Under the pieces are notes generated by a model. It did not search any database, had not been told where the DNA came from, and worked only from the letters and a program-made list of their open reading frames with translations. The position numbers were made by a program, and so were the translations under genes. Source: Streptomyces diastatochromogenes (GTDB lineage: Bacteria > Actinomycetota > Actinomycetes > Streptomycetales > Streptomycetaceae). From it: a stretch of 49,923 bases of DNA. Shown here in pieces: positions 1-7,434 of this stretch. The stretch is taken from NCBI GenBank assembly GCA_001550305.1, contig LRTP01000258.1:1-49923 (forward strand), in the 5' to 3' direction. The stretch's first letter is position 1; each line of letters starts with the position of its first letter.

Positions 1-75
1 GCGACCCGCTACGACAAGACCGCCGAGTCCTACCAAGCAGCCGTCACCCTCGCCTCGCTCCTGATGTGGGCGTGA
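1..75 (+). pseudogene. 3' end of an IS5-family transposase (partial)
   Basis: An open frame enters from the left edge and stops at 73-75. Its last residues (RYDKTAESYQAAVTLASLL) match the usual C-terminus of streptomycete IS5-family transposases. Only about 24 residues lie in the window, so I cannot tell whether the upstream copy is intact. Confidence 0.6.
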
Positions 76-118
76 CATTTGACGACAACTCCTAGTGGCC
101 ACATGATCGACCGGACAG

Positions 119-439
119 TCGATTGCGGAGGTCGCCCGGCGGCTGGGCATCACCCCGGACACCGTTCGTGTCTGGCGCCGCCGTTTCCTGGAGCGTCGGT
201 TCGACGGCCTGTGCGACGGGCCACGGCCCGGTGTCCCACCTAGGATCACCGACGCCTACGCCTACGCCGACGCAGCCGACCGCATCGACTGGTCCATGGC
301 GAGCGTGGATTCCACCTCCCGTCGCGCCCACCAACACGCCGCCGGAGCGCGCGAGAAACCGCCGCGAGTGCCGGGAACGGACACACGCTCCGACAGCACC
401 GTCCCGACGAGGGACTCGGCGGCTCCCGGGGCGGACTGA
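119..439 (+). pseudogene. Chimeric transposase remnant (IS630-like HTH joined to IS5-like fragment)
   Basis: One continuous frame begins with a helix-turn-helix segment (AEVARRLGITPDTVRVWRRR) typical of IS630-type transposases. After about nucleotide 258 it changes to an IS5-type segment (ADRIDW, VDST, RAHQHAAGAR). The junction lies in a short GCCTAC repeat. The IS5 part breaks near 400: the expected SRGGLT block continues in another frame to about 460, while this frame stops at 437-439. No complete transposase, terminal repeats or target duplication are visible, so this is dead debris from at least two elements. Confidence 0.55.
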
Positions 440-516
440 CCTGCGAGATCTTCCGTCCGCCGACGGGGCGTACGGGACGGTCGGTCCTCGCGTGATGCGC
501 GCCACATATCTCCTCC

Positions 517-546
517 GGAACCCGGCCGGGGGTCGATCCGACTACT
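517..546 (+). promoter_or_regulatory. Candidate ECF promoter, site A (copper operon)
   Basis: GGAAC at 517-521, a 17-base spacer, then CGAC at 539-542 followed by TACT. The same -35/-10 pair with the same spacing occurs at 5758-5784 (minus), 6250-6276, 6349-6379 and 18140-18170. An expected transcription start near 550 would leave a leader of about 50 bases before the first gene at 604. The recognising factor is inferred to be the SigC-like protein at 4679-5332. Confidence 0.6.
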
Positions 547-603
547 GAACCGGTACGGCGCGATCCGACCGACGCCGTCCGACGTGATCTGGAGACGCGG
601 TTG

Positions 604-852
604 ATGGACGAGTCCCGGCAATCCTCCTGGACCGGCGCGGGCGCGGCGCTGCGGAAGGCGGTGCCCCCGCCCGCGCTCTGCGGCTTCCTCCTGTTGCTGG
701 CCCTGATCTTCACGGTGTCCTACGTGGTGGGTGCCGGCGCCGGTCCCGTCGCACCCGGGATGCACGGCAGCGGCACGAGCCGCGACGGCGGCGATGGTGG
801 CGGAGGCGGAGGCGTGGACGACATGGGCGACATGCAGGGGGGACACGGCTGA
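604..852 (+). CDS. Small His/Met/Gly-rich membrane protein, first gene of copper operon
   Basis: A protein of 82 residues. The ATG at 604 is preceded by GGAG at 591-594; a TTG three bases upstream is less likely. There is one hydrophobic segment (about residues 25-47: CGFLLLLALIFTVSYVVGAG) and then a flexible tail rich in Gly, Asp, His and Met, ending near DDMGDMQGGHG. Such a tail could loosely bind metal outside the membrane, but no family is recognised. Its stop overlaps the copper ATPase start (TGATG), which implies translational coupling and a role in the same copper process. Function is inferred from context only. Confidence 0.65.
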   Translation: MDESRQSSWTGAGAALRKAVPPPALCGFLLLLALIFTVSYVVGAGAGPVAPGMHGSGTSRDGGDGGGGGGVDDMGDMQGGHG

Positions 853-3107
853 TGGGCGCCGAATCGGTGAGCACTCTGGTGACGACCGATCTGACCGTCG
901 GCGGCATGACCTGCGCCGCGTGCGTGACCCGTGTCGAGAAGAAACTCGGCAAGCTCGACGGAGTGACGGCGACGGTGAACCTGGCCACCGGGCGGGCTCG
1001 CGTGAGCCATCCGACGGAGGTCGGCGTCGGACAACTCGTGGCGACGATCCAGAAGGCCGGCTACACGGCCGCGCTTCCCGAGTCACTCAAGAAGCAACCA
1101 CGTGAGGGCGAGCGGGAGGCCGAGGAAGCGCGGCAGGAGCGCGACCGGCTGCTGGTCACCGCCGTGCTCGCGGTGCCGGTGCTCGTGCTGTCGATGGTGC
1201 CCGCGCTGCAGTTCCGCAACTGGCAGTGGCTGTGTTTCATGCTGGCGGCGCCGGTCGCGGTATGGGGCGCCTGGCCCTTCCACGTACGGGCGGTACGAGG
1301 GCTGCGGCACTCGGCGGCGACCATGGACACGCTGGTCTCGCTGGGCGTGGTGGCTTCCTTCTCATGGTCGGCGTACGCGCTCTTCCTCGGGGGCGCCGGT
1401 GACCCCGGCATGCGGATGCCGTTCAGCCTCGTTCCCTCCGCCTCGGACGGCGTCGCGCACATCTATCTCGAAGCGGCCGTCGGCGTAACGCTGTTCGTTC
1501 TGGCCGGGCGGTTCCTGGAGGCGCGGGCCCGGCGCGGCACCGGGGCGGCGCTGCGCTCGCTGGCCGAACTCGCAGCCAAGGAGGTGTCGGTACGGGACGG
1601 CGATTCCGAACGGCTCGTTCCCATTGAGGAGTTGGAACGCGGCCAGGTCTTCGTCGTACGGCCGGGCGAGCGGGTCGCCACCGACGGACAGGTGGTGGAG
1701 GGCAGTTCGGCCGTGGACCTCTCCCTGGTCACCGGGGAGAGCGAACCGGTGGAGGTCGGGCCGGGCTCGGCCGTGATCGGCGGGGCCGTCAACGCCGGTG
1801 GGCTGCTGCTCGTACGGGCCACGGCCGTCGGTGCCGACACTCAGCTCGCCCGCATCACCCGTCTGGTCACCGAGGCGCAGGCCGGCAAGGCGCGCGCCCA
1901 GCGGCTGGCCGACTCGGTGGCCGGCGTCTTCGTGCCGGTCGTGCTGGCACTGGCCGTCACCGCGCTCGGGTTCTGGCTGGGCGCCGGGGCCGATCCACAG
2001 GCGGCGATCACCGCGTGCGTGGCCGTCCTGGTCGTCGCCTGCCCCTGCGCGTTGGGCCTCGCGACCCCGACCGCGCTGATGGCCGCCACCGGCCGCGGTG
2101 CCCAGCTCGGCGTCCTCGTCACAGGGCCGCAGGCGTTGGAGGGGCTTCAGCACCTCGACGCCGTCGTCCTCGACAAGACCGGCACGCTCACCACGGGCCA
2201 CATGAGCGTCGCCGGGATCACCGCCGTACCGGACGGACTCGGCCGCGACGCGGTACTGCGGCTGGCGGGGGGCGTCGAGCAGGGCTCGGAACACCCGCTC
2301 GGGCGGGCCGTCTCCGCCTACGCACGGCGGGAGCTGCGCGAGCAGCGGCTGCCGGACGTGAGCGAGTTCAGTGCCCTGCCGGGGCGGGGAGTCCGCGGCC
2401 GGGTCGAGGGGCGGCTGGTCGAAGTCCTCGCCCCGGACGACGAGTTGCCCGCCGCGCTCGCGGCTGCCCTGCCGGCGGCGGAGGCCGCCGCGCACACGCC
2501 CGTAATGGTCCGTGTGGACGGGTCGGCCGAGGCCCTGATCGAGGTCGGGGACGTCGTACGCCCCGGAAGCTACCGGGCCGTCGACCGGCTGCGGCGGCTC
2601 GGTGTGCGGCCCGTGCTCGCCACCGGCGACCGCGAGGCGCCCGCCCAGGCCGTGGCCGCGGCCCTGGGCATCGACGAGGTGCGCGCCCGCTGCACGCCCG
2701 AGGACAAGGCCGAACTCGTACGGGAGTTGCAGGAGCAGTGCCATCGGGTCGCGGTGATCGGCGACGGCGTGAACGACGCCGCCGCACTGGCCGGCGCCGA
2801 CCTCGGGATCGCCATGGGCACCGGCACCGATGTGGCCATCGGGGCCGCCGACGTGACCCTCGTACGCGGCGACATCGAAGCCCTCGCGGACGCCGTCGTG
2901 CTGGCACGGCGCACCCTGGGCACCATCCGCGCCAACCTCGTCTGGGCCTTCGGCTACAACGTCGTGACCGTACCGCTGGCCCTGGTCGGCCTGCTCAACC
3001 CCATGCTCGCCGCGGCGGCCATGTCCGCCAGTTCGGTGCTGGTGGTCGGCAACAGCCTGCGGTTGCGCGGCCGGCAACCCTCACCCATCCGGAGGCGTAC
3101 TCGATGA
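852..3107 (+). CDS. copA: Copper-translocating P1B-type ATPase (CopA-like)
   Basis: 751 residues, normal for a P1B-1 ATPase with one metal-binding domain. The N-terminal HMA domain carries GMTCAAC (Cys21, Cys24). The transmembrane metal site is CPC at 397-399 in ACPCALGLATPTAL. The phosphorylated Asp is D441 in DKTGTLT, TGES lies in the actuator domain, and GDGVNDAAAL forms the hinge motif. The family moves Cu(I) out of the cytosol, either for detoxification or to load secreted cuproenzymes. It overlaps the small gene upstream by one base and the PCuAC-like gene downstream by four. The PCuAC partner and nearby chalkophore-like genes favour copper delivery or homeostasis over pure resistance; that choice is inference. 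Confidence 0.93.
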   Translation: MGAESVSTLVTTDLTVGGMTCAACVTRVEKKLGKLDGVTATVNLATGRARVSHPTEVGVGQLVATIQKAGYTAALPESLKKQPREGEREAEEARQERDRLLVTAVLAVPVLVLSMVPALQFRNWQWLCFMLAAPVAVWGAWPFHVRAVRGLRHSAATMDTLVSLGVVASFSWSAYALFLGGAGDPGMRMPFSLVPSASDGVAHIYLEAAVGVTLFVLAGRFLEARARRGTGAALRSLAELAAKEVSVRDGDSERLVPIEELERGQVFVVRPGERVATDGQVVEGSSAVDLSLVTGESEPVEVGPGSAVIGGAVNAGGLLLVRATAVGADTQLARITRLVTEAQAGKARAQRLADSVAGVFVPVVLALAVTALGFWLGAGADPQAAITACVAVLVVACPCALGLATPTALMAATGRGAQLGVLVTGPQALEGLQHLDAVVLDKTGTLTTGHMSVAGITAVPDGLGRDAVLRLAGGVEQGSEHPLGRAVSAYARRELREQRLPDVSEFSALPGRGVRGRVEGRLVEVLAPDDELPAALAAALPAAEAAAHTPVMVRVDGSAEALIEVGDVVRPGSYRAVDRLRRLGVRPVLATGDREAPAQAVAAALGIDEVRARCTPEDKAELVRELQEQCHRVAVIGDGVNDAAALAGADLGIAMGTGTDVAIGAADVTLVRGDIEALADAVVLARRTLGTIRANLVWAFGYNVVTVPLALVGLLNPMLAAAAMSASSVLVVGNSLRLRGRQPSPIRRRTR

Positions 3108-3625
3108 CCGGACAACAGGTTTGGCGTCCGACCCGCCGTCGGCTCACCGACACCCTGCTCGCCGCGCTCGCGCCCGTCGCCGTGTGCGGGCTGGCGCTCG
3201 GGGGTCTGAGCACGTGGACCGCGTACGGCAACGCGGGCAGCCCGGCCCGTATCACGGTCACCGGAGGCCGGGTGTACCTGCCCTACGGCGACGCCCCGGA
3301 CACGGCGGCCTTCTTCCGGATCACCAACAACGGCGGCTCGGCGGACCGGTTGCTGAAGGTGACGTCCCGCGCGGTCGACGGAGCCGGCACCCTCAGCCGG
3401 CATCGCATGACCGGCACTCGGTCGGCCTCCGCGCAGACGGTGGCGTCGGTCGCCGTCCCGGCCGGTGGCACTCTCGCCATGTCCCCGTACGGACTTGATG
3501 TGACGGTCCCGGCCAAAGCGGGCCGGCAGGCCGGTGATCTCGTCTCGTTCACCTTGCATTTCGAACGCGGCGGGGCCGTGAAGACCCTGGCTGTGGTGGT
3601 CCGTCCCGGGCAGGACGGCACATGA
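3104..3625 (+). CDS. PCuAC-like copper chaperone with degenerate ligands
   Basis: 173 residues. An Arg-rich N-terminus is followed by one hydrophobic segment (about 20-45), which acts as a signal or anchor, then a PCu(A)C-type beta domain. Visible family features are AFFRITNNGGSADRLL and VPAGGTLAMSPYGLDV. Known PCuAC proteins bind Cu(I) with a His and several Met residues (H(M)X10MX21HXM). Here only an H-x-M pair (RHRM) is obvious, and the usual C-terminal H-x-M is replaced by LDV, so metal binding may differ or be lost. The ATG overlaps the copA stop (ATGA). A role in passing copper to extracytoplasmic enzymes is inferred from the family. Confidence 0.75.
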   Translation: MTGQQVWRPTRRRLTDTLLAALAPVAVCGLALGGLSTWTAYGNAGSPARITVTGGRVYLPYGDAPDTAAFFRITNNGGSADRLLKVTSRAVDGAGTLSRHRMTGTRSASAQTVASVAVPAGGTLAMSPYGLDVTVPAKAGRQAGDLVSFTLHFERGGAVKTLAVVVRPGQDGT

Positions 3626-3638
3626 CTCCTCACCCTTA

Positions 3639-3655
3639 GCGGTCGGCCCGACCGC
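3639..3655 (+). terminator. Hairpin after the copper operon
   Basis: Perfect 7-bp arms, GCGGTCG and CGACCGC, enclose a GCC loop 14 bases past the PCuAC stop. There is no U-tract, which is common in actinomycete terminators. Confidence 0.45.
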
Positions 3656-3774
3656 ACGCCGAGTTCCGGCGGGGCGCTGTGTCCTGTATCACTCTCTTCA
3701 GGGTGAGTGGCGGGTCCGGGTGCGGTGCGTACCCACCCCTGCGAGCGAAGCCCGGATGCGAGGATGAGGCGGTC

Positions 3775-4461
3775 ATGACTGCTGGGTGGGGTTTGCGCAC
3801 GATGCGTGCCGCGGTGTTCGCGGCCGTCTGCGTGCTGCTCGCCGCCCTCGGTCACGTACTGATGTCGGGCTCCACCGTGCCCTGGTGGACGATGGCCGCC
3901 GGGTTCGCCGCCACGACCGGCGTCGGCTGGTGTCTGTCGGGCCGTGAGCGCGGGCTCGCGCTGGTGGTGCCCGCCGCGGTCCTCGCGCAGGGGGCGCTCC
4001 ACTCGGCCTTCTCGCTGGCCCAGTCGGCGGCATCGGGCACCGGCACGGGCTCCCTGGCGCACGCCATGAGAGGCATGTCCATGGGCTCCATGTCCATGGA
4101 CGCGATGGACGTGGGCTCCATGGGGTCCACGTCCACCGGGCGTTCGGAGCACGCGGGGCACCTCGCTCAGCTGGCTCACGGCATGGGCGGCACGTCATCG
4201 TTCGGCATGCTCGCCGCCCACGCCCTGGCGGCTGTGCTGAGTGGGCTGTGGCTGGCCTACGGCGAGAGGGCCGCGTTCCGCGTGCTGCGGGCCGTCGCGG
4301 GATGGCTGGCGGCTCCGCTGAGGCTGTCGCTCGCTCTGCCCGCCCCGCCTCGCCGACCGAGCCTGCGGCCGACGCGCGAACGTTCGGAGCGGGTGCCACG
4401 GCTGCCGCTCGCGCACACGATCATTTCTCGGGGGCCTCCGGCCGGGATCGCTGTCGCCTGA
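3775..4461 (+). CDS. Methionine/histidine-rich multi-pass membrane protein
   Basis: 228 residues from the ATG at 3775, which has a GAGG-containing stretch upstream. Hydrophobic segments appear around residues 10-28, 33-50, 58-75 and 135-155. A central soluble stretch is rich in Met, Ser and His (MRGMSMGSMSMDAMDVGSM, later HAGHLAQLAHGMGG). Such Met and His clusters are typical of copper-binding segments in periplasmic or outer loops. No named family is recognised. It lies between the copper operon and the SigC-like sigma gene and is followed by a large hairpin. A copper-related membrane role is inferred from composition and position. Confidence 0.7.
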   Translation: MTAGWGLRTMRAAVFAAVCVLLAALGHVLMSGSTVPWWTMAAGFAATTGVGWCLSGRERGLALVVPAAVLAQGALHSAFSLAQSAASGTGTGSLAHAMRGMSMGSMSMDAMDVGSMGSTSTGRSEHAGHLAQLAHGMGGTSSFGMLAAHALAAVLSGLWLAYGERAAFRVLRAVAGWLAAPLRLSLALPAPPRRPSLRPTRERSERVPRLPLAHTIISRGPPAGIAVA

Positions 4462-4473
4462 GACAGCTGGTTT

Positions 4474-4522
4474 CCCGAAGCCGTTCCCATAGGCGCCGCG
4501 TCGTCGGCGCCAGGGCTTCGGG
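4474..4522 (+). terminator. Compound hairpin after Met-rich membrane protein
   Basis: The outer arms are CCCGAAGCC (4474-4482) and GGCTTCGGG (4514-4522). An inner hairpin has arms GGCGCCG (4492-4498) and CGGCGCC (4505-4511). It starts 12 bases after the stop at 4461, so it probably terminates this transcript and separates it from the sigma gene. Confidence 0.6.
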
Positions 4523-4678
4523 CACGGGCCGTTCACGTCGTACGGCCCCATCCCACCTCCCGTCCCGGGACGTTTCCGCAGTGGCGAACTCACGCCTCGC
4601 GTACCGGAGCGCGCTCGCGCGCGCCGCCGCGCTGCCGTGCCGCCGTGCCGGATCCCGGACAATCGAGAAGGACATCAG

Positions 4679-5332
4679 GTGATCACTCCTGTCTGCCCCG
4701 CTTCGCGCCCGAAGCGCGACGCGGGGCACAAGGCGGCGGATCAGCCCGGCGCGACGGCATCGCCCGACGATCCGGCCACCGCCTGGGCCCTTGCCGCCCG
4801 CGCCGGTGACCCGGACGCCGTCGACCGATTCGTGCGGGCCCTGCACCCCGACGTCGTCCGCTACATCACGTACCTCTCCTCCGACCGCCAACTGACCGAC
4901 GATCTGACCCAGGACACGTTCCTGCGGGCGCTCGGCAGCCTGCACCGGTTCGAGGGGCGCTCGTCGGCGCGTACGTGGCTGCTGGCCATCGCGCGTCGCA
5001 CGGTGGTCGACAGTTGGCGGTACGCCGCCACGCGGCCCCGGGTGGCCGACACGGACGACTGGACGATGTGGGCCGAGCGGGCCCAGCCGAGCGGTCTGCC
5101 CGGCTTCGACGACGGTGTGGCGCTGCTCGACCTGCTGAACGCGCTGCCCCCCGAGCGCCGTGAGGCGTTCGTCCTCACCCAGCTGACGGGACTTCCTTAC
5201 GAAGAGGCTGCCGAGGCCAGCGGTTGTCCCATCGGGACGATCCGCTCGCGGGTGGCACGAGCCCGGGCGACCCTCGTCGAACTCCTTGTCGAGGCCGAGG
5301 AACCGCACGTTCCTGCCGTCGTCGTCGCGTGA
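4679..5332 (+). CDS. ECF RNA polymerase sigma factor, SigC-like
   Basis: 217 residues from the GTG at 4679, chosen for GAGAAGGA at 4665-4672. Region 2 includes DDLTQDTFLRALG and RSSARTWLLAIARR; region 4 includes PPERREAFVLTQLTGLPYEE and CPIGTIRSRVARARA. Both blocks closely resemble M. tuberculosis SigC as I remember it, including YLS...DDLTQ and the shared SSARTWLLAIAR. No anti-sigma gene is adjacent, as is also reported for SigC. It sits among copper genes and just ahead of the isonitrile cluster. The repeated GGAAC-N17-CGAC sites in this island are the natural candidate targets. Family assignment is solid; the SigC orthology and regulon are inference. Confidence 0.88.
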   Translation: MITPVCPASRPKRDAGHKAADQPGATASPDDPATAWALAARAGDPDAVDRFVRALHPDVVRYITYLSSDRQLTDDLTQDTFLRALGSLHRFEGRSSARTWLLAIARRTVVDSWRYAATRPRVADTDDWTMWAERAQPSGLPGFDDGVALLDLLNALPPERREAFVLTQLTGLPYEEAAEASGCPIGTIRSRVARARATLVELLVEAEEPHVPAVVVA

Positions 5333-5336
5333 CGAA

Positions 5337-5380
5337 AAGGGTGCCGGTGCCCACCGTGAGCGGGGGACACCGGCACCCTT
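5337..5380. terminator. Bidirectional terminator between convergent genes
   Basis: A perfect 13-bp inverted repeat: AAGGGTGCCGGTG (5337-5349) and CACCGGCACCCTT (5368-5380) with an 18-base loop. It starts five bases after the sigma stop and lies before the end of the convergent PCuAC-like gene. Short A and T runs at the two edges allow it to work in both directions. Confidence 0.8.
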
Positions 5381-5412
5381 CCCGGCATCAGGCCGGCCCT
5401 GACCGCCGAGGC

Positions 5413-5748
5413 TCACCTCACGCCTTCGGTCACCCTCGCCCGGACGGCGACCTTCCCGCTCCGACGGAACCACAAGAGATAGGTCACCTTCTGCCCGGCT
5501 CTCAGCACGGGGGGATCCAGGATCACGACCCCGAGTCCTCCCGGCGCCATACGCACCGTGCCGCCCGCCGGGACGTCGACGGCCCACACGGGATCCGTAC
5601 GCCCTGTCCCGGTGCGGCGCACCGTACGGCGCAGGATGCTGACGCCCAGTTCGGGTGAGTCCGCGTACAGCAGAGTGTCCTTCGAGAGGTGGGCGAACGG
5701 TGTGTTGCGCGTCGGGCGCATCACACGCATCAGGCTTCTCGGCTCCAT
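5413..5748 (-). CDS. N-terminally short PCuAC-like copper chaperone
   Basis: 111 residues. The C-terminal part is clearly PCuAC-like (VPAGGTVRMAPGGLGVVI, then LRAGQKVTYLLWFRRSGKV). There is no signal peptide or membrane anchor, and the domain begins late (LLYADSPELGV), so about one third of a normal protein is missing. The His/Met copper ligands are also mostly absent. Directly upstream lies a copy of the GGAAC-N17-CGAC motif. Its -10 element is only about 10 bases before this ATG, so the transcript would be nearly leaderless. The gene may be a decaying paralogue, or a truncated gene that captured the promoter. Function is uncertain. Confidence 0.6.
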   Translation of the reverse strand: MEPRSLMRVMRPTRNTPFAHLSKDTLLYADSPELGVSILRRTVRRTGTGRTDPVWAVDVPAGGTVRMAPGGLGVVILDPPVLRAGQKVTYLLWFRRSGKVAVRARVTEGVR

Positions 5749-5757
5749 ACGTCAGAG

Positions 5758-5784
5758 GTCGGGGCGTGCTCCCGGCTGGTTCCC
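5758..5784 (-). promoter_or_regulatory. Candidate ECF promoter, site E (minus strand)
   Basis: On the minus strand: GGGAAC (5784 to 5779), 17 bases, then CGAC (5761 to 5758). Spacing is identical to the four plus-strand sites. The -10 is followed by CTCTG rather than TACTG. It points toward the short PCuAC-like gene ending at 5413. Confidence 0.5.
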
Positions 5785-5899
5785 GGCTCCTGCCGAGCTG
5801 ACCGGTTCCGCCCTGTGGCGGCGGGGAAGGACCCCTCCGGAGCCCGGATCGAACGTGGTTGCGGAAGTGCGCGGACCGCGGCGGGGGAGGGGTGATCAC

Positions 5900-6229
5900 G
5901 TGCGGGGTCTCGCACGAGAGCCGAGGGAAGGATCACCGCGGGGTTGGCCGTGGGAACACGAGGCCGCCCGACCCGAACACCGGTGGACGAGGATCGGCAG
6001 GGCGTGGCCCCTGGCTGTTGCCACCCTGACCGTGCTGGCGGCCGGTTACGCCTGGCTGGGTTTCGTCGTGGACGGCGTCCCCGGAGCCCTGGTGGGCTGT
6101 GCCGCGGGGCTGGTCCTGAGCGGGTTGCTCCACCTGCTGGTGGATTCGGCGGTCTCGGGGCCACGGCCGGCGCGCCGCACAGGCCGCGGCACGGCGGAGG
6201 TCCGAGCGCGCCTTCGAGGCCGCGGGTGA
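5900..6229 (+). CDS. Hypothetical two-helix membrane protein
   Basis: 109 residues from the GTG at 5900, with GGAGG at 5886-5890. The N-terminus is charged and rich in Arg and Pro. Two hydrophobic helices follow (about residues 36-57 and 60-80: WPLAVATLTVLAAGYAWLGF and ALVGCAAGLVLSGLLHLLV), then an Arg-rich cytoplasmic-looking tail. No family is recognised. It is divergent from the short PCuAC gene and ahead of the AspH-type gene. Confidence 0.5.
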   Translation: MRGLAREPREGSPRGWPWEHEAARPEHRWTRIGRAWPLAVATLTVLAAGYAWLGFVVDGVPGALVGCAAGLVLSGLLHLLVDSAVSGPRPARRTGRGTAEVRARLRGRG

Positions 6230-6249
6230 ACAGAACCCTGTGCGAACGA

Positions 6250-6276
6250 GGGAACTCCGTGGTCCGTCGGCGCGAC
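6250..6276 (+). promoter_or_regulatory. Candidate ECF promoter, site B (weaker copy)
   Basis: GGGAAC at 6250-6255, 17 bases, CGAC at 6273-6276. The bases after the -10 are TGCC rather than TACT. It lies 99 bases upstream of the better site C and points the same way, toward the AspH-type gene. The 6230-6579 interval holds no credible gene. Confidence 0.35.
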
Positions 6277-6348
6277 TGCCTGTGTCCTCACGTGCCGCCA
6301 AGTGTCTTCAAGTGTCGCCACAGCAAGGGAAATCGGCCCGGAGAACGC

Positions 6349-6379
6349 GGGAACTCGAACCCACTCGCTACCGACTACT
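6349..6379 (+). promoter_or_regulatory. Candidate ECF promoter, site C (AspH-type gene)
   Basis: GGGAACTC at 6349-6356, CGAC at 6372-6375 (17-base spacer after GGGAAC), then TACT. It matches site D before the ABC-importer gene in both boxes. The chosen start codon of the downstream gene is about 200 bases away, so either the leader is long or the true start lies upstream (the frame is open from 6415). Confidence 0.55.
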
Positions 6380-6579
6380 AGTTCGACAGCGCAGCTCGAC
6401 ACCCGCTGACCACCGTGCGAGGTCGGCAGGTCGAAGCGCGGAACTTCGGGCGAAGGTGGTTCGGCACACGTGGAACGCAGACGTCTGCTGCAGCGATCGC
6501 GGAGTTCGAGCGCCGGGGAACGGAGCTCCGGACGTCGACCGCTTCCGTGTGCCCCGGCCGCCGAACTCCGGAGAACCAC

Positions 6580-7332
6580 ATGACACCAGAGATGGAGAAC
6601 GCCTTCGCCGCGATCAGAGCCGAGTTCGGTACGGAGTCGATCACCAGGGTCGAGCAGATGCTGGAGCCGGGCGGGAGCGACCGGCATCCGCTGCAGAAAG
6701 CGGCCAAGTGGATCATGCCGGGTCTCTCTCCCACTCCCTGGCACGACCCGTATGCCTACCCCGAACTGGCCCCGGTCGTCCATGAACTGGAGGCCAGTCA
6801 TCAGGCGATCAAGAAGGAGCTGAATGCCGCATGGGCTGCACGGCGGGAGGTTTTCTCGGACTACGAGCACTATCTGAAACGCCAGGAGGACTGGCAGGCC
6901 CTTTACCTCTTCCGTAACGGAAGTCTCGTCGAGGAGTCGGCCGCCGCGGCTCCCACCGCTTATCAGGTGCTCAAAGACGTCGCCGTCCACACGGGCAAAA
7001 TATGCCCTCTCCTGGAATGTCATTTCTCCACCCTGTTGCCGGGCGCCGTCATCGAACCCCATTGCGACCTTTGGAACTTCAGCATCAACCTGCATCTCGC
7101 GGTGGACATACCCGACGGGTGCAGCATCACGGTCGGCGGGGAGACGCGTTCCTGGGAAGAGGGCAAGTGCCTGCTCTTCGACTACTCCTTCGAGCACGAG
7201 GCGCGCAACACGGGCACCCGCCCACGAACCTGCCTGCTCGTCGACCTCTGGCATCCGGCAACCACCGTCCCGGAGCGCCGGGCGCTGGTTGCCCTCATCA
7301 CCGAAATCCGTCGGCTCATGGGGGAGGAATGA
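6580..7332 (+). CDS. Aspartyl/asparaginyl beta-hydroxylase-type Fe(II)/2-oxoglutarate oxygenase
   Basis: 250 residues from the ATG at 6580, with GGAG seven bases upstream. The C-terminal half has the AspH fold motifs: LPGAVIEPHCDLWNFSINLH with His161 and Asp163, then WEEGKCLLFDYSFEHEARN with His206, followed by an Arg for 2-oxoglutarate. Family members hydroxylate Asp, Asn or related residues, including free or carrier-bound amino acids in natural-product pathways. The first 100 residues are not recognised. It sits between the copper genes and the INLP cluster and is preceded by two candidate ECF promoters. It may therefore tailor the isonitrile product or its lysine or fatty-acid precursor; that role is inference. 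Base composition here is a little less GC-rich than in its neighbours. Confidence 0.8.
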   Translation: MTPEMENAFAAIRAEFGTESITRVEQMLEPGGSDRHPLQKAAKWIMPGLSPTPWHDPYAYPELAPVVHELEASHQAIKKELNAAWAARREVFSDYEHYLKRQEDWQALYLFRNGSLVEESAAAAPTAYQVLKDVAVHTGKICPLLECHFSTLLPGAVIEPHCDLWNFSINLHLAVDIPDGCSITVGGETRSWEEGKCLLFDYSFEHEARNTGTRPRTCLLVDLWHPATTVPERRALVALITEIRRLMGEE

Positions 7333-7378
7333 CGCGGGGGTAAATAATTGGTTCGGGGAATTCTATTTTCTCGCCGAT

Positions 7379-7399
7379 CCGACAGTTTCCGGCTGTCGG
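7379..7399. repeat. Short inverted repeat in the 7333-7560 gap
   Basis: CCGACAG (7379-7385) and CTGTCGG (7393-7399) form 7-bp perfect arms with a 7-base loop, about 50 bases past the hydroxylase stop. It could be a weak terminator or an operator. The interval is noticeably AT-richer than the flanks. Confidence 0.35.
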
Positions 7400-7434
7400 T
7401 TCCCAGCGCTGCCCTGATATTCCTTGAATGCACA

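Noticed and set aside
500..603. CsoR-type copper operator upstream of the copper operon
   Set aside because: No palindrome resembling the CsoR site as I recall it was found here; only the ECF-like motif is convincing.
1362..3077. 571-codon minus-strand frame opposite copA
   Set aside because: Shadow of the copA codon pattern; copA has every catalytic motif.
6333..6362. tRNA T-arm look-alike (GGGTTCGAGTTCCC on the minus strand)
   Set aside because: The stem does not pair beyond three bases, and no D-arm, anticodon arm or acceptor stem can be built around it. The sequence overlaps candidate promoter site C.
7356..7383. Sixth copy of the ECF motif ahead of the MFS exporter (GGGAAT, 18 bases, CGAC)
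   Set aside because: It differs in the last -35 base and in spacing, so it was not counted with the five consistent sites; it may still be a weak promoter.
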